The position numbers were made by a program, and so were the translations under genes. From Nocardioides marinus (GTDB lineage Bacteria; Actinomycetota; Actinomycetes; Propionibacteriales; Nocardioidaceae): a DNA stretch of 64,000 nucleotides. This document shows, one piece after another, positions 10,564 to 19,059 of this stretch (positions within the stretch are counted from its first letter, which is position 1; every line of letters begins with the position of its first letter). The notes under the pieces are model-generated. The model did no database searches, had not been told where the DNA came from, and saw only the letters and a program-made list of their open reading frames with translations. The DNA lies in contig NZ_JACBZI010000001.1 in NCBI RefSeq assembly GCF_013408145.1, positions 3,052,001 to 3,116,000 on the forward strand, given 5' to 3'.

Positions 10564-10611
10564 CACGCCGAGCCGGCGCGTCCTTCCGGAAGGACGCGCC
10601 GGCTCGGCGTG
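10564..10611. terminator. 48-bp perfect palindrome, derivative of the 43-bp repeat
   Basis: Arms 10564-10587 and 10588-10611 are exact reverse complements. The outer 15 bp match the 43-bp unit just before it, but the centre is replaced by CGTCCTTCCGGAAGGACG. It sits between the convergent GDYxxLxY gene and the cysO end, so it probably terminates both. Confidence 0.7.
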
Positions 10612-10625
10612 AGAGGCGGGGAGGG

Positions 10626-10901
10626 TCAGCCGCCGGCGACGGCGGGGATGACCGAGACCTTGGTGCCGGCCGGGGTGGGGGTGGCCAGCTCGTCGAGGAA
10701 GCGCACGTCCTCGTCGCCGACGTAGACGTTGACGAAGCGCCGCAGCGCACCGTTGTCGTCGAGGATGCGCGCCTTGATGCCGGCGTACGACGCGTCGAGG
10801 TCGTCGATGACCTCCGCGAGGGTGGCGCCGGTGGCGGTCACCTCGGACTCACCCCCGGTGTAGGTGCGCAGGATGGTGGGGACGCGGACGGACACGCTCA
10901 C
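10626..10901 (-). CDS. cysO: CysO-type sulfur carrier protein (MoaD/ThiS family), 91 aa
   Basis: Ubiquitin-fold sulfur carrier. The C terminus VSVIPAVAGG ends in the Gly-Gly that is activated and thiocarboxylated; the ending and segments such as VPTILRTYTGG and RFVNVYVGDEDVRF closely resemble mycobacterial CysO, which feeds sulfide to CysM for cysteine synthesis from O-phosphoserine. The GTG start at 10901 follows AGGAG. The gene lies 27 bp downstream of thrC in the same direction, behind a SAM riboswitch. cysM and the Mec protease are not in the window. Confidence 0.9.
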   Translation of the reverse strand: MSVSVRVPTILRTYTGGESEVTATGATLAEVIDDLDASYAGIKARILDDNGALRRFVNVYVGDEDVRFLDELATPTPAGTKVSVIPAVAGG

Positions 10902-10928
10902 TTCGCAGGGCTCCTGGTGGTGGGGGGG

Positions 10929-12248
10929 TCAGACGATGCCGGCGTCGGTGAACGCGGCGTACGTCGGCTTGATGGTCGCTGCGGGGCCGACCTCGTCGGC
11001 CACGGCGTCGAGGGTCTTCAGACCCATGCCGGTGTTGATGACGACGGTCTCCAGCGAGGTGTCGAGCTGGCCGGTCTCGACCAGCTTCTTCAGGACGCCG
11101 ACGGTGGTGCCGCCGGCGGTCTCGGTGAAGATCCCCTCGGTGCGCGCCAGCAGCAGGATGCCCTGGCGGACCTCGTCGTCGGTGATGTCCTCGACCGCGC
11201 CGCCGGTCTCCCGGCAGATGTCGAGCACGTAGATGCCGTCGGCGGGGTTGCCGATGGCCAGGGACTTGGCGATGGTGTCCGGCTTGACCGGGCGGATCGC
11301 GTCGGTGCCGGACTTGTAGGCCGAGGACACCGGCGAGCAGCCGGTGGCCTGGGCACCGAAGATCTTCACCGGCTTGTCCTCGACCAGGCCGAGGTCCACC
11401 AGCTCGCGGAAGGCCTTGTGGACCTTGGTCAGCTGGGAGCCGGAGGCGACGGGGATGACCACCTGGTCGGGCAGCCGCCAGCCGAGCTGCTCGGCGATCT
11501 CGTAGCCCAGGGTCTTGGAGCCCTCGGCGTAGAAGGGGCGGACGTTGACGTTGACGAACGCCCAGCCCTCCTCCTCGCCGGCGATCTCCGAGGCGAGCTT
11601 GTTGACGTCGTCGTAGTTGCCGTCGACGGCGACCAGGCGGTCGGTGTAGACCGCGGAGTTGACCTGCTTGGGCTTCTCGAGGTTGCTCGGGATGAAGACG
11701 ACCGTCTTGATCCCGGCGCGGGCGCCGGCCGCGGCCACGGCGTTGGCGAGGTTGCCGGTCGAGGGGCAGGCGAAGACCTTGGCGTGCAGCTCGGTGGCGG
11801 CGCTGAGGGCGCAGGCCACGACGCGGTCCTTGAAGGAGTTGGTGGGGTTGGTGGAGTCGTCCTTGACCCACAGCTTGTCCAGGCCGAGCTCGCGACCGAG
11901 GTTGTGGGCCTGGAGCAGGCGGGTGAAGCCGGGCTCGGTGTTGGGGCTCTGCTCGATGTCGGTGGGCACCGGCAGCAGCGCCTTGTAGCGCCAGATGTTG
12001 CGCGGGCCGGCCTCGATCTCCTCGCGCGTCACGGCCGGGAAGTCGTAGGCCACCTCGAGCGGGCCGAAGCACTCCGGACAGGCGTAGTGGGGGCCGAGCT
12101 CGACCTCGTGGCCGCACTCGCGACACGACAGGCAGCGGGCGTTGCCGAAGGCGCCCTCGCGCAGGCCGGGCGCGGTGTCCCCCGACGTCGTGGTCGGTGC
12201 CGCCTCGGTCGCGGTGGTGTCGGGCTGGGTGATGGTCGCAGCGCTCAC
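10929..12248 (-). CDS. thrC: Threonine synthase, 439 aa
   Basis: PLP enzyme converting O-phosphohomoserine to threonine. An N-terminal zinc-ribbon-like segment has two CxxC pairs (RCLSCRECG and YACPECFG, about residues 36-60). The PLP Lys lies in TNSFKDRVVA (about 115), followed by PSTGNLANAVAA and the glycine/serine phosphate loop region. I use the GTG at 12248 because a strong GAGGAGGA precedes it; a longer frame upstream runs into the riboswitch. O-phosphohomoserine is a branch-point metabolite in some bacteria, which makes the SAM control notable. Confidence 0.95.
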   Translation of the reverse strand: MSAATITQPDTTATEAAPTTTSGDTAPGLREGAFGNARCLSCRECGHEVELGPHYACPECFGPLEVAYDFPAVTREEIEAGPRNIWRYKALLPVPTDIEQSPNTEPGFTRLLQAHNLGRELGLDKLWVKDDSTNPTNSFKDRVVACALSAATELHAKVFACPSTGNLANAVAAAGARAGIKTVVFIPSNLEKPKQVNSAVYTDRLVAVDGNYDDVNKLASEIAGEEEGWAFVNVNVRPFYAEGSKTLGYEIAEQLGWRLPDQVVIPVASGSQLTKVHKAFRELVDLGLVEDKPVKIFGAQATGCSPVSSAYKSGTDAIRPVKPDTIAKSLAIGNPADGIYVLDICRETGGAVEDITDDEVRQGILLLARTEGIFTETAGGTTVGVLKKLVETGQLDTSLETVVINTGMGLKTLDAVADEVGPAATIKPTYAAFTDAGIV

Positions 12249-12260
12249 TGAGTCCTCCTC

Positions 12261-12401
12261 CTCATCTTCCCCACCGCGTCTCTCGCGCCGGGCCGGAATT
12301 AGCACCGTTTCCACGAACGCACGACCAGCGGGTGCCGGCGCGGAGGCTCGTGGCGGTTGCCGGGACTTCGACGGGCCGTTCCCTCAGTCCCTCTCGATGA
12401 G
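12261..12401 (-). promoter_or_regulatory. SAM-I-type (S-box) riboswitch upstream of thrC-cysO
   Basis: Read on the minus strand, the leader has the S-box hallmarks in order. GAGAGGGACTGAGGGAA is followed by GGCCCGTCGAAGTCCCGG and CAACC (core at 12355-12385), with P2 formed by GGGACT/AGTCCC. P3 is CCACGA (12348-12353) with TCGTGG (12311-12316). The conserved GGTGCTAATTCC is at 12295-12306. CTCATC (12396-12401) can pair with GATGAG (12261-12266), which directly abuts the thrC ribosome site, so P1 could control translation. Expected effector is S-adenosylmethionine. I cannot tell whether binding turns thrC off or on, and the exact P1 and P4 need folding. Confidence 0.88.
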
Positions 12402-12495
12402 CTGACCAGAACTGTACGGGCGGCCCCGAGCCGATCGCGAACTGGAGTCCGACATGCGGACGGGAGTCTCGGGATGTGGACCGGCTGGAGGTGCG

Positions 12496-12583
12496 AGGTC
12501 TGACTGATGTCGGTCAGACCTGGCGGGTCGCGGTCGAAGGTTCGACCGCCCACGCACAGGTTCGACTGACATCAGTCAGACCT
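12496..12583. repeat. A-B-A palindromic repeat cluster
   Basis: Between thrC's leader and otsB lie three palindromes: A at 12496-12521 (tctgac...gtcaga core), B at 12530-12549 (GCGGTCGAA/TTCGACCGC) and A again at 12558-12583. The same family forms an A-B-A-B-A array at 63813-63964. It could also terminate otsB transcription. The rest of 12402-12614 shows no gene. Confidence 0.85.
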
Positions 12584-12614
12584 TCGCCCACCCGGTACGC
12601 CGCCCCGCGAGGAG

Positions 12615-13460
12615 TCAGGAGCGCAGGTCGCGCGCGTCCGAGGTCAGCTGGGCCAGCAGCTGGAGCACGCCCTCGGGACCCTTGACCACGATGTCGGACA
12701 TCGGCACGAGCGCCGACTCCTCGTGCGAGGCGGAGCAGACCCGCAGCGTCGGGAGGCCACCCTCCGCCAGCTCGCCGAGTGCCTCGAAGGCCTCCACGTC
12801 GCCGAGGTCGTCACCGGCGAAGAGGAACCCGCCGGCGTCGAGCTCCTCGACCAGGGTCCGCACCGCGACCCCCTTGTGCATGCCCGGGGAGCGGATCTCC
12901 ACCACGTGGCGTCCGGGCTCGACGACCAGGTCGTGGGCGGCCGCGAGCCCACGCAGCGCCGGCAGCAACGCCTCGAAGGAGCGCTCGGGGTCGGGGAGTC
13001 GGCGCGTGTGCACGGCCACGGCCAGCCCCTTGTCCTCGATGAAGGCCTCCCCCGCCCCGTGGGTGCGCAGCAGCCGGGGCAGCTCGCGCTCGAAGGTCGC
13101 CAGCCCCTTGGGCGGGCGCGGGGAGACGATGCGGCGACGCGAGGAGGACCACCGCTCGTTGCCGTACTGCCCGAAGAGGTACAGCTCGCTGCCCGCCTCC
13201 CCGACGGCCGCACCGACCTCCTCCAGCCCTCCGAGGTCGAGGGCCTGGCGTGCCGGGCGTCCGGTGATGACGGCGACCGCGCGCACCTCCGCGGCCAGCG
13301 CGACGAGCACGTCGCGGGCGTCGGGGTGGATGTGCGCCTGCTCCGGGTCGTCGACGATCGGGGAGAGCGTGCCGTCGAAGTCGAGCCCGACGACGCTGCT
13401 CGCCGCAGCCCGCACGAACGCCTCGTAGCGCTGCTCACCCTGCCCGGAGGTGAAGTCCAT
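12615..13460 (-). CDS. otsB: Trehalose-6-phosphate phosphatase, 281 aa
   Basis: HAD-superfamily phosphatase completing the OtsAB trehalose route. Motif I is VVGLDFDGTLSP (nucleophile Asp about residue 27), followed by VITGRP (motif II region) and the C-terminal FAGDDLGDVEAF (about 229, metal-binding Asp residues). Length fits OtsB. The ATG at 13460 is preferred over an upstream in-frame codon because conserved sequence begins shortly after it. otsA lies 2.6 kb away on the opposite strand, separated by three genes and two minisatellites, so the two are not co-transcribed. Confidence 0.93.
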   Translation of the reverse strand: MDFTSGQGEQRYEAFVRAAASSVVGLDFDGTLSPIVDDPEQAHIHPDARDVLVALAAEVRAVAVITGRPARQALDLGGLEEVGAAVGEAGSELYLFGQYGNERWSSSRRRIVSPRPPKGLATFERELPRLLRTHGAGEAFIEDKGLAVAVHTRRLPDPERSFEALLPALRGLAAAHDLVVEPGRHVVEIRSPGMHKGVAVRTLVEELDAGGFLFAGDDLGDVEAFEALGELAEGGLPTLRVCSASHEESALVPMSDIVVKGPEGVLQLLAQLTSDARDLRS

Positions 13461-13559
13461 GTCCCCTAGTCCACCACGGGCAGGACCCACCCCGCGGTGG
13501 ATGTGAGCCACGACCCACACCAGCGGTACGCCGCTGGGCGGCCGGGGCCGCGGGTGGGA

Positions 13560-14054
13560 TCAGTCCAACTCGCCGGTGAGGATCAGCGTGAGCCGGTCCA
13601 TCCGCATCGGCGCCACGGCGGGAGCGGTTCGCTCGACGCCGAGGTCGAGGGCCAGCAGCTTGGCCGCCCGCTCGAGCTTGGCCGGGTAGTAGACGGTGGT
13701 GCTGGGGATCGTGCCGTACCAGTTGTCGGCACCCACCACCTGCCAGCCGGCGTCGCCGGCCCGCTGCGCCACGCGGCCGGCCAGGCCGGTGACCGCGGAG
13801 TTGTTGTAGACCTCGACGTAGACCTTGCCGCGCTGGATGGCCGGAGCGGGCGCCTTGGTCGGCTTCGGCTTCTTGGTCGGCTCGGCGGTGGCGCTCGGCT
13901 CGGCCGACTCACGGGCGGCGGGGGTGATCTCGCGCTCGGTCGGCTCGCCGCCGCGGGTGGCCACGAAGGCGATCGCGGCCATGGCGACCGCGATGACCGA
14001 GAGCATCACCAGCGGCGAGGGCAGGACCACCCCGCGCTGGTCGCGCACGCGCAC
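13560..14054 (-). CDS. LytR C-terminal-domain protein, membrane-anchored, 164 aa
   Basis: One N-terminal transmembrane helix (about residues 12-33), a Pro/Lys/Thr-rich linker (about 45-72) and a LytR_C domain (about 75-164; [20 protein letters not shown]). Such domains occur after LytR-CpsA-Psr ligases and in stand-alone envelope proteins; here the catalytic ligase domain is absent. The GTG start is 1 bp after the DUF3263 stop, so these two form an operon. Role in the cell wall is likely but not demonstrated. Confidence 0.85.
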   Translation of the reverse strand: MRVRDQRGVVLPSPLVMLSVIAVAMAAIAFVATRGGEPTEREITPAARESAEPSATAEPTKKPKPTKAPAPAIQRGKVYVEVYNNSAVTGLAGRVAQRAGDAGWQVVGADNWYGTIPSTTVYYPAKLERAAKLLALDLGVERTAPAVAPMRMDRLTLILTGELD

Positions 14055-14055
14055 C

Positions 14056-14352
14056 TCAGACCTCGAAGCCGAGTCGGCGCGCGGAGCGCTGACGCTGGCG
14101 GGCGGCGCGCAGCCGACGCAGCCGGCGCACCAGCAGCGGGTCGGCCTCGAGCGCCTCGGGACGGTCGATGAGGGCGTTGAGCACCTGGTAGTAGCGCGTC
14201 GAGCTCATGTCGAACTTCTCGCGGACCGCGGTCTCCTTGGCGCCGGCGTACTTCCACCACTGACGCTCGAACTCCAGGATGTCCCGGTCCCGCTCCGACA
14301 GCGCGTCGGCGCCGGTCGGCGTCTCGAGGCTGGCGTGGGCCTGTGGCTCCAT
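14056..14352 (-). CDS. DUF3263 protein, 98 aa
   Basis: Small basic, helical actinobacterial protein. It contains [19 protein letters not shown] (about residues 17-35) and a helix-turn-helix-like [16 protein letters not shown] segment, with an Arg-rich C terminus. The family is widespread and conserved next to LytR_C genes, as here, and may bind nucleic acid, but no function is established. The ATG at 14352 follows GGAGAG. Confidence 0.9.
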   Translation of the reverse strand: MEPQAHASLETPTGADALSERDRDILEFERQWWKYAGAKETAVREKFDMSSTRYYQVLNALIDRPEALEADPLLVRRLRRLRAARQRQRSARRLGFEV

Positions 14353-14485
14353 GGCGATCTCTCCGCACGTGTGGTCTGGTGGTCCGGCCCCACTGTAGTG
14401 CACGGAACTACACGAGTGTCATTAGTCCCTCGGCCGCGTCGCTGGCAAGTCCGCGCGGGGTGGACCGGCCCCCCGGGGTCGTTCG

Positions 14486-14491
14486 TAGGGT
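14486..14491 (+). promoter_or_regulatory. -10 box TAGGGT, leaderless start
   Basis: TAGGGT ends 6 nt before the GTG at 14498; no ribosome site is present. Confidence 0.55.
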
Positions 14492-14497
14492 GGACGG

Positions 14498-15562
14498 GTG
14501 CCCGCCTCGGAGACCGCCGCCCACGATCCCAGCCCCGCCACCGAGCCCGTGCGGTGGGGCTTCCTCACCACCGGCAAGATCGCCCGCTCGGTGGCCGCCG
14601 ACCTCGCCCTGGTCCCCTCCGCCCGACTCGTCGCCGTGGGCGCACGCCGGCAGGAGTCGGCCGATGCCTTCGTGACCGAGCACGCGCCGGGGGCCCGGGC
14701 GCACGCGTCGTACGCCGCCGTGGTCGCCGACCCCGACGTCGAGGTCGTCTACGTCGCCTCCCCCCACGCCCTGCACCTCGAGCACGCCCGGATGGCCATC
14801 GAGGCCGGCAAGCACGTGATGTGCGAGAAGCCGCTGACCCTCAACGCCCGCGAGGCCGAGGAGATGGTGGGACTGGCCCGCGAGCACGACGTCTTCCTCA
14901 TGGAGGCGATGTGGACCGCCTGCCACCCGGTGGTCCGCGAGCTGCGCGAGCGCCTGCACGCGGGCCACTTCGGCACGCCGCGCCAGCTGCGCGCCGAGCT
15001 CGGCTTCGTCGTCTCCGCCGACCCCGACGACCGCCTGCTGGACCCCTCCCTGGGGGCCAGCGCCCTGCTCGACATGGGGATCTACCCCCTGACCTTCGCC
15101 CACCTCCTGCTCGGTGCGCCCGAGCAGCTCACCGCCACGGCCGCCCTGTCCGAGGGCGGCATCGACCTCGACGTCGCACTCGCCGGCCGCTACCCGGGCG
15201 GCGCGCTGGCCACCATGAGCGCCTCCATGACCAGCTGGTCGGACCGCTCCGCCGCGATCGCCACCGACACCGGACGCATCGAGCTGCACGGACAGTTCCA
15301 CCACCCCGACAGGGCCGTCTTCCACCCCTTCGACCCCGGCTCCACCAACGACGTCAGCGGACAGGCCGAGCCCGTGCAGATCCTCGGGCGCGAGCCCGTC
15401 ATCGGCCGCGGCTACGCCCACGAGATCGCCGAGGTCGACCGGTGCGTGCGCGCCGGCCTGCGCGAGAGCCCCCTGGTCCCCCACGACCAGACGCTCGCGA
15501 TCATGCGCCAGCTCGACGACGTACGCCGCCAGGTCGGCGTCTCCTACCCCGCCGACGCCTGA
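14498..15562 (+). CDS. Gfo/Idh/MocA-family oxidoreductase, 354 aa
   Basis: NAD(P)-dependent sugar or cyclitol dehydrogenase. The N-terminal Rossmann domain starts at [16 protein letters not shown] (about residue 20), with the family's [15 protein letters not shown] (catalytic Lys about 110) and [10 protein letters not shown]. The C-terminal domain carries [15 protein letters not shown]. It resembles the trans-1,2-dihydrobenzene-1,2-diol dehydrogenase/glucose-fructose-oxidoreductase group, but the substrate is unknown. The stop codon lies inside the first unit of a 13-bp minisatellite. Confidence 0.87.
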   Translation: MPASETAAHDPSPATEPVRWGFLTTGKIARSVAADLALVPSARLVAVGARRQESADAFVTEHAPGARAHASYAAVVADPDVEVVYVASPHALHLEHARMAIEAGKHVMCEKPLTLNAREAEEMVGLAREHDVFLMEAMWTACHPVVRELRERLHAGHFGTPRQLRAELGFVVSADPDDRLLDPSLGASALLDMGIYPLTFAHLLLGAPEQLTATAALSEGGIDLDVALAGRYPGGALATMSASMTSWSDRSAAIATDTGRIELHGQFHHPDRAVFHPFDPGSTNDVSGQAEPVQILGREPVIGRGYAHEIAEVDRCVRAGLRESPLVPHDQTLAIMRQLDDVRRQVGVSYPADA

Positions 15563-15789
15563 CGGGGCCGGACGACGGGGCCGGACGACGGGGCCGGACG
15601 ACGGGGCCGGACGACGGGGCCGGACGACGGGGCCGGACGACGGGGCCGGACGACGGGGCCGGACGACGGGGCCGGACGACGGGGCCGGACGACGAGGCCG
15701 GACGACGAGGCCGGACGACGAGGCCGGACGACGAGGCGGACGACGAGGCCGGACGACGAGGCCGGACGACGAGGCCGGACGACGGGGCG
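15561..15789. repeat. 13-bp minisatellite, about 18 units
   Basis: Head-to-tail units of GGGGCCGGACGAC, ten with GGGG then seven with GAGG and one partial, from 15564 to about 15787. One unit (at 15733) is 12 bp. It begins at the stop codon of the oxidoreductase gene. Open frames crossing it are products of the repeat. 15563-16077 holds no gene that I can support. Confidence 0.95.
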
Positions 15790-15880
15790 TGCCCCCCGGC
15801 GGAGGGTGGATGGGCCTGGCCGTCCGGAGCGACGAAGGAGCGGAGGACTGGTTCCCCTCCGCCGGGGGGCCACGGCACGT

Positions 15881-15998
15881 CGGGAGGCCCCGGCGGGAGG
15901 CCGCGGCGGGAGGCCGCGGCGGGAGGCCGCGGCGGGAGGCCCCATCGGGAGGCCCCGACGGGAGGCCCCGACGGGAGGCCCCGACGGGAGGCCCTCAC
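15881..15998. repeat. Second 13-bp minisatellite, 9 units
   Basis: Units CGGGAGGCCNCGN repeat with an exact 13-bp period (GGGAGG at 15882, 15895, ... 15986). The sequence is unrelated to the first array but the period is the same. The array ends about 80 bp before otsA. Confidence 0.95.
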
Positions 15999-16064
15999 AA
16001 GGGGCCACACCCGACGCCGGCCCAGGCTGCGGCCTCACCCCGACGAGGGTCTGGCATCGATCAC

Positions 16065-16070
16065 TAGGGT
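16065..16070 (+). promoter_or_regulatory. -10 box TAGGGT for otsA, leaderless start
   Basis: TAGGGT lies 7 nt before the GTG at 16078. An alternative in-frame GTG at 16069 overlaps the box and is less likely. Confidence 0.5.
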
Positions 16071-16077
16071 GGGTGGC

Positions 16078-17505
16078 GTGTCCTACGACCTCGTGATCGT
16101 CGCCAACCGCCTGCCGGTGGACCGGGTCGAGCTCCCCGACGGCACCAAGGGCTGGCGGACCTCCCCCGGCGGGCTCGTCACGGCCATCGAGCCGGTGATG
16201 CGCGCCAACCACGGCATCTGGATCGGCTGGCCGGGAGGCATCGACGAGGAGCTCGAGCCGTTCGAGAGCGACGGCCTGGAGCTCGCACCGATGTCGATGT
16301 CGGCCGAGGACATCACGGAGTTCTACGAGGGCTTCTCCAACGGCACCCTGTGGCCGCTCTACCACGACCTGGTGGCGAAGCCGGAGTTCCACCGCGAGTG
16401 GTGGGACGCCTACGTCCGGGTCAACCGGCGCTTCGCCGAGAAGGCCGCCTCGCTGGCCGCCGAGAACGCCACGGTCTGGGTGCACGACTACCAGCTGCAG
16501 CTGGTCCCCCAGATGCTGCGCGACCTGCGCCCGGACCTGCGCATCGGCTTCTACCTGCACATCCCCTTCCCCCCGGCCGAGCTGTTCCAGCAGCTGCCGT
16601 GGCGTCGCCAGATCCTGGAGGGCCTCCTCGGGGCCGACCTGGTCGGCTTCCAGCTGCCGGGTGCCGCGCAGAACTTCGTGCGCCTCGTGCGCCAGCGCGT
16701 CGGGCACAAGACCCACCGCGACCTGATCTACCTCCCCGACGGGCGCACCGTCCGCGCGGCGGCGTTCCCGATCTCCATCGACGCGGCGGGCTTCGAGGAG
16801 ATGGCCCGCTCGGCGAGCGTCGTGGAGCGGGTCGAGGAGATCCGTGAGGCGCTGGGGCGGCCGCGCAAGGTGTTCCTCGGGGTGGACCGCCTCGACTACA
16901 CCAAGGGCATCTACGCCCGGCTGCGCGCCTTCGCCGAGCTGATGGGCGAGGGGCACATCGACGTCGAGGACGCGGTGTTCATCCAGGTCGCGGTCCCCAG
17001 CCGCGAGCAGGTCGAGCAGTACCGCATCCTGCGCGACGAGATCGAGCGTCTCGTCGGCCGCATCAACGGCGACCACGGCCGCATCGGCCGCCCGGCCGTC
17101 CACTACCTGCACTCCTCCTACCCGCGCGAGGAGATGGCCGCGATGTACCGCGCGGCCGACGTGATGGTCGTGACCCCGTACCGCGACGGCATGAACCTCG
17201 TCGCCAAGGAGTACGTCGCCTGTCGCTACGACGACGACGGCGCCCTGGTCCTCTCGGAGTTCGCCGGAGCGGCCGACGAGCTGCGCCAGGCGTGGCTGGT
17301 CAACCCCTACGACATCAACGGCATGAAGTCCGCCCTCCTGGAGGCCTACCGGGCCGACGACAAGGAGGTGTCGCGCCGGATGCGGGCGATGCGCAAGCAG
17401 GTGACCCAGCACGACGTCAAGGCGTGGGCGGCCTCCTTCATGACCGGGCTCTCCGACGTCGGGGGCGGGCACGTCAAGGACGTCCGGGCCCCCGGCGGCG
17501 AGTGA
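16078..17505 (+). CDS. otsA: Alpha,alpha-trehalose-phosphate synthase (UDP/ADP-glucose), 475 aa
   Basis: GT20 glycosyltransferase joining nucleotide-glucose and glucose-6-phosphate to trehalose-6-phosphate for osmoprotection and, in actinobacteria, cell-wall glycolipid precursors. Motifs visible are [10 protein letters not shown] at the N terminus, the glycine-rich SPGGLVTAI loop (about residue 31), [12 protein letters not shown] (about 136), [15 protein letters not shown] (about 163), [10 protein letters not shown] (about 266) and [17 protein letters not shown] (about 365). Length is normal. It lies downstream of two minisatellites and has its own promoter-like box. Confidence 0.96.
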   Translation: MSYDLVIVANRLPVDRVELPDGTKGWRTSPGGLVTAIEPVMRANHGIWIGWPGGIDEELEPFESDGLELAPMSMSAEDITEFYEGFSNGTLWPLYHDLVAKPEFHREWWDAYVRVNRRFAEKAASLAAENATVWVHDYQLQLVPQMLRDLRPDLRIGFYLHIPFPPAELFQQLPWRRQILEGLLGADLVGFQLPGAAQNFVRLVRQRVGHKTHRDLIYLPDGRTVRAAAFPISIDAAGFEEMARSASVVERVEEIREALGRPRKVFLGVDRLDYTKGIYARLRAFAELMGEGHIDVEDAVFIQVAVPSREQVEQYRILRDEIERLVGRINGDHGRIGRPAVHYLHSSYPREEMAAMYRAADVMVVTPYRDGMNLVAKEYVACRYDDDGALVLSEFAGAADELRQAWLVNPYDINGMKSALLEAYRADDKEVSRRMRAMRKQVTQHDVKAWAASFMTGLSDVGGGHVKDVRAPGGE

Positions 17506-17580
17506 GCCGACGGCGTACGACGGCGCGGGCCCCGCGGCTCGGGCGTGGCGGTGACCACGCGTAACCCCGGGGGCCGGGGG

Positions 17581-17586
17581 TAGTTT
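17581..17586 (+). promoter_or_regulatory. -10 box TAGTTT, leaderless start
   Basis: TAGTTT is 6 nt before the GTG at 17593, in an otherwise very GC-rich gap. Confidence 0.5.
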
Positions 17587-17592
17587 TCACCG

Positions 17593-18900
17593 GTGGAGGT
17601 GGAAGTGGTGGATCGGATCCCCAAGCCCGACCAGGTGGTCGCGGCGGCGAGCAACGTGGCGCAGAAGATGCTCTACGGCGGACTCGCCGACCTGCGACCC
17701 ATGCCCCGCACGCTGATCGACGAGGGTGAGCTGCGCGAGGTCTACCACTACCGACCTGCCGCATCGACGCAGGTGCAGGGCGACCCGGTGCTGCTGGTGA
17801 CGCCGCTGGCCGCACCGTCGATCTGCTACGACCTGCGTCGTGGCTGCTCGGTCGTCGAGCACCTCGTGACCAGCGGGCGGCCGACGTACCTCGTGGAGTA
17901 CGGCGAGGTGTCGTTCAAGAACCGCAACCTGGGCATGGAGCACTGGATCGAGGAGGTCGTCCCGACCGCGATCCGCGAGGTCTCCGCGCACGCCGGCGGA
18001 CGCCCGGTGCACGTGGTCGGCTGGAGCCTCGGGGGGATCTTCAGCCTGCTGGCGACCGCCGACAACGCCGACCTGCCGATCGCCTCGCTGACCATCGTCG
18101 GCTCGCCGTTCGACGTGTCCCTCGTCCCGCTGGTCGCGCCGCTGCGACCGTTGCTGAACCTGGGCCTGACCCTCGGCGGCGGCAGGGGTGCGATCACCCG
18201 GACCTACCAGCTGATGGGCGGCGCACCGAAGCCGCTCGTGCGCTGGGCCTTCCAGCTCTCCTCGTTCCAGAAGCTGGTCACCAAGCCGATCGCCCTGGCC
18301 ACCCACCTCGACGACGCCGACTTCCTGGCCCAGATCGAGGCCGTCGACCGGTTCACCGACAACATGATCGCCTACCCGGGCCGGACGTTCGGGCAGCTCT
18401 ACCACCGGTTCGTGAAGGCCAACGCGCTCAAGGGCGGCACCTTCGAGCTGGAGGACCGCACCATCGACATCGGCGCCATCAAGGTGCCGGTGCTGGTCTT
18501 CGCCGGGGCCACCGACGGCATCGCGCCGGTGCAGGCCGTGAAGGCGGTCGTGCCTCTGCTCAAGGGCTCGCCGGAGGTGCGCTTCGAGATCGTCCCCGGC
18601 GGCCACCTGGGCATGCTGACCGGTCGGGCCGCCCGCGGCTCGACCTGGCGCGTGCTCGACGAGTGGATCGACCAGTGGTCGACCGACCGGGAACCGGCCA
18701 CCCCGAAGCGGCCGGCGAGGAAGGCCGCCGCCAAGAAGCCCGCCGCCAAGAAGCCCGCCGCCAAGAAGCCGGCCACGAAGAAGGCCGCCACGAATCCCGC
18801 CGCCAAGCCGGCGGCGAAGAAGGCCGCCAGCAAGGAGGCGATCGGCTCCAACCCGAGCCGCCGCTACCCGTCCCAGGGCTCACGCAGCCTGGCGCGCTGA
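17593..18900 (+). CDS. Alpha/beta hydrolase (PHA-synthase-like) with histone-H1-like Lys/Ala tail, 435 aa
   Basis: The catalytic domain (about residues 1-365) resembles the PhaC/lipase group: nucleophile elbow GWSLGG (Ser about 143; PHA synthases have Cys there), acid in FAGATDG (about 301) and VPGGHLG (His about 337). After the domain, about residues 372-420 are almost only Lys, Ala and Pro (repeated AAKKP), like the tail of histone H1, HupB or the nucleoid-binding PhaM. The coding DNA of the tail is a 15-bp direct repeat. A nucleic-acid- or polyphosphate-binding tail on a hydrolase suggests tethering to the nucleoid. Substrate unknown. Confidence 0.8.
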   Translation: MEVEVVDRIPKPDQVVAAASNVAQKMLYGGLADLRPMPRTLIDEGELREVYHYRPAASTQVQGDPVLLVTPLAAPSICYDLRRGCSVVEHLVTSGRPTYLVEYGEVSFKNRNLGMEHWIEEVVPTAIREVSAHAGGRPVHVVGWSLGGIFSLLATADNADLPIASLTIVGSPFDVSLVPLVAPLRPLLNLGLTLGGGRGAITRTYQLMGGAPKPLVRWAFQLSSFQKLVTKPIALATHLDDADFLAQIEAVDRFTDNMIAYPGRTFGQLYHRFVKANALKGGTFELEDRTIDIGAIKVPVLVFAGATDGIAPVQAVKAVVPLLKGSPEVRFEIVPGGHLGMLTGRAARGSTWRVLDEWIDQWSTDREPATPKRPARKAAAKKPAAKKPAAKKPATKKAATNPAAKPAAKKAASKEAIGSNPSRRYPSQGSRSLAR

Positions 18901-18936
18901 CGCCAGCGGTCCAGACGACCGCGAGGCGCACTCCCG

Positions 18937-18952
18937 TGGCCCGATCGGGCCA
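18937..18952. promoter_or_regulatory. 16-bp perfect palindrome before the PLP-fold gene
   Basis: TGGCCCGATCGGGCCA is a perfect inverted repeat in the 159-bp gap between two plus-strand genes. A TAGGTT -10-like box follows at 18999-19004. It could be an operator for the downstream gene or a weak terminator for the upstream one. Confidence 0.35.
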
Positions 18953-19059
18953 TGCCGGCGAGGCCGCTCACCCGGCGCCGGGTCGGCCTGCGCGCGCCTA
19001 GGTTGGTGCTCCGGGGAGGCCGCCAGGCCGCTCCCCGTGAGCACCCGGGGAGGGCCCGC

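Noticed and set aside
10478..10611. CRISPR array
   Set aside because: The 43-bp units follow without unique spacers and no cas gene is present.
15561..15998. Coding repeat protein
   Set aside because: A 13-bp period shifts frame each unit, so any open frame reflects repeat composition; no start signal or domain.
13825..17505. A 1,226-residue frame ending in OtsA and running through the minisatellites
   Set aside because: Upstream of 16078 it reads through the antisense of DUF3263 and the oxidoreductase, and through repeat-derived low complexity; OtsA starts at 16078.
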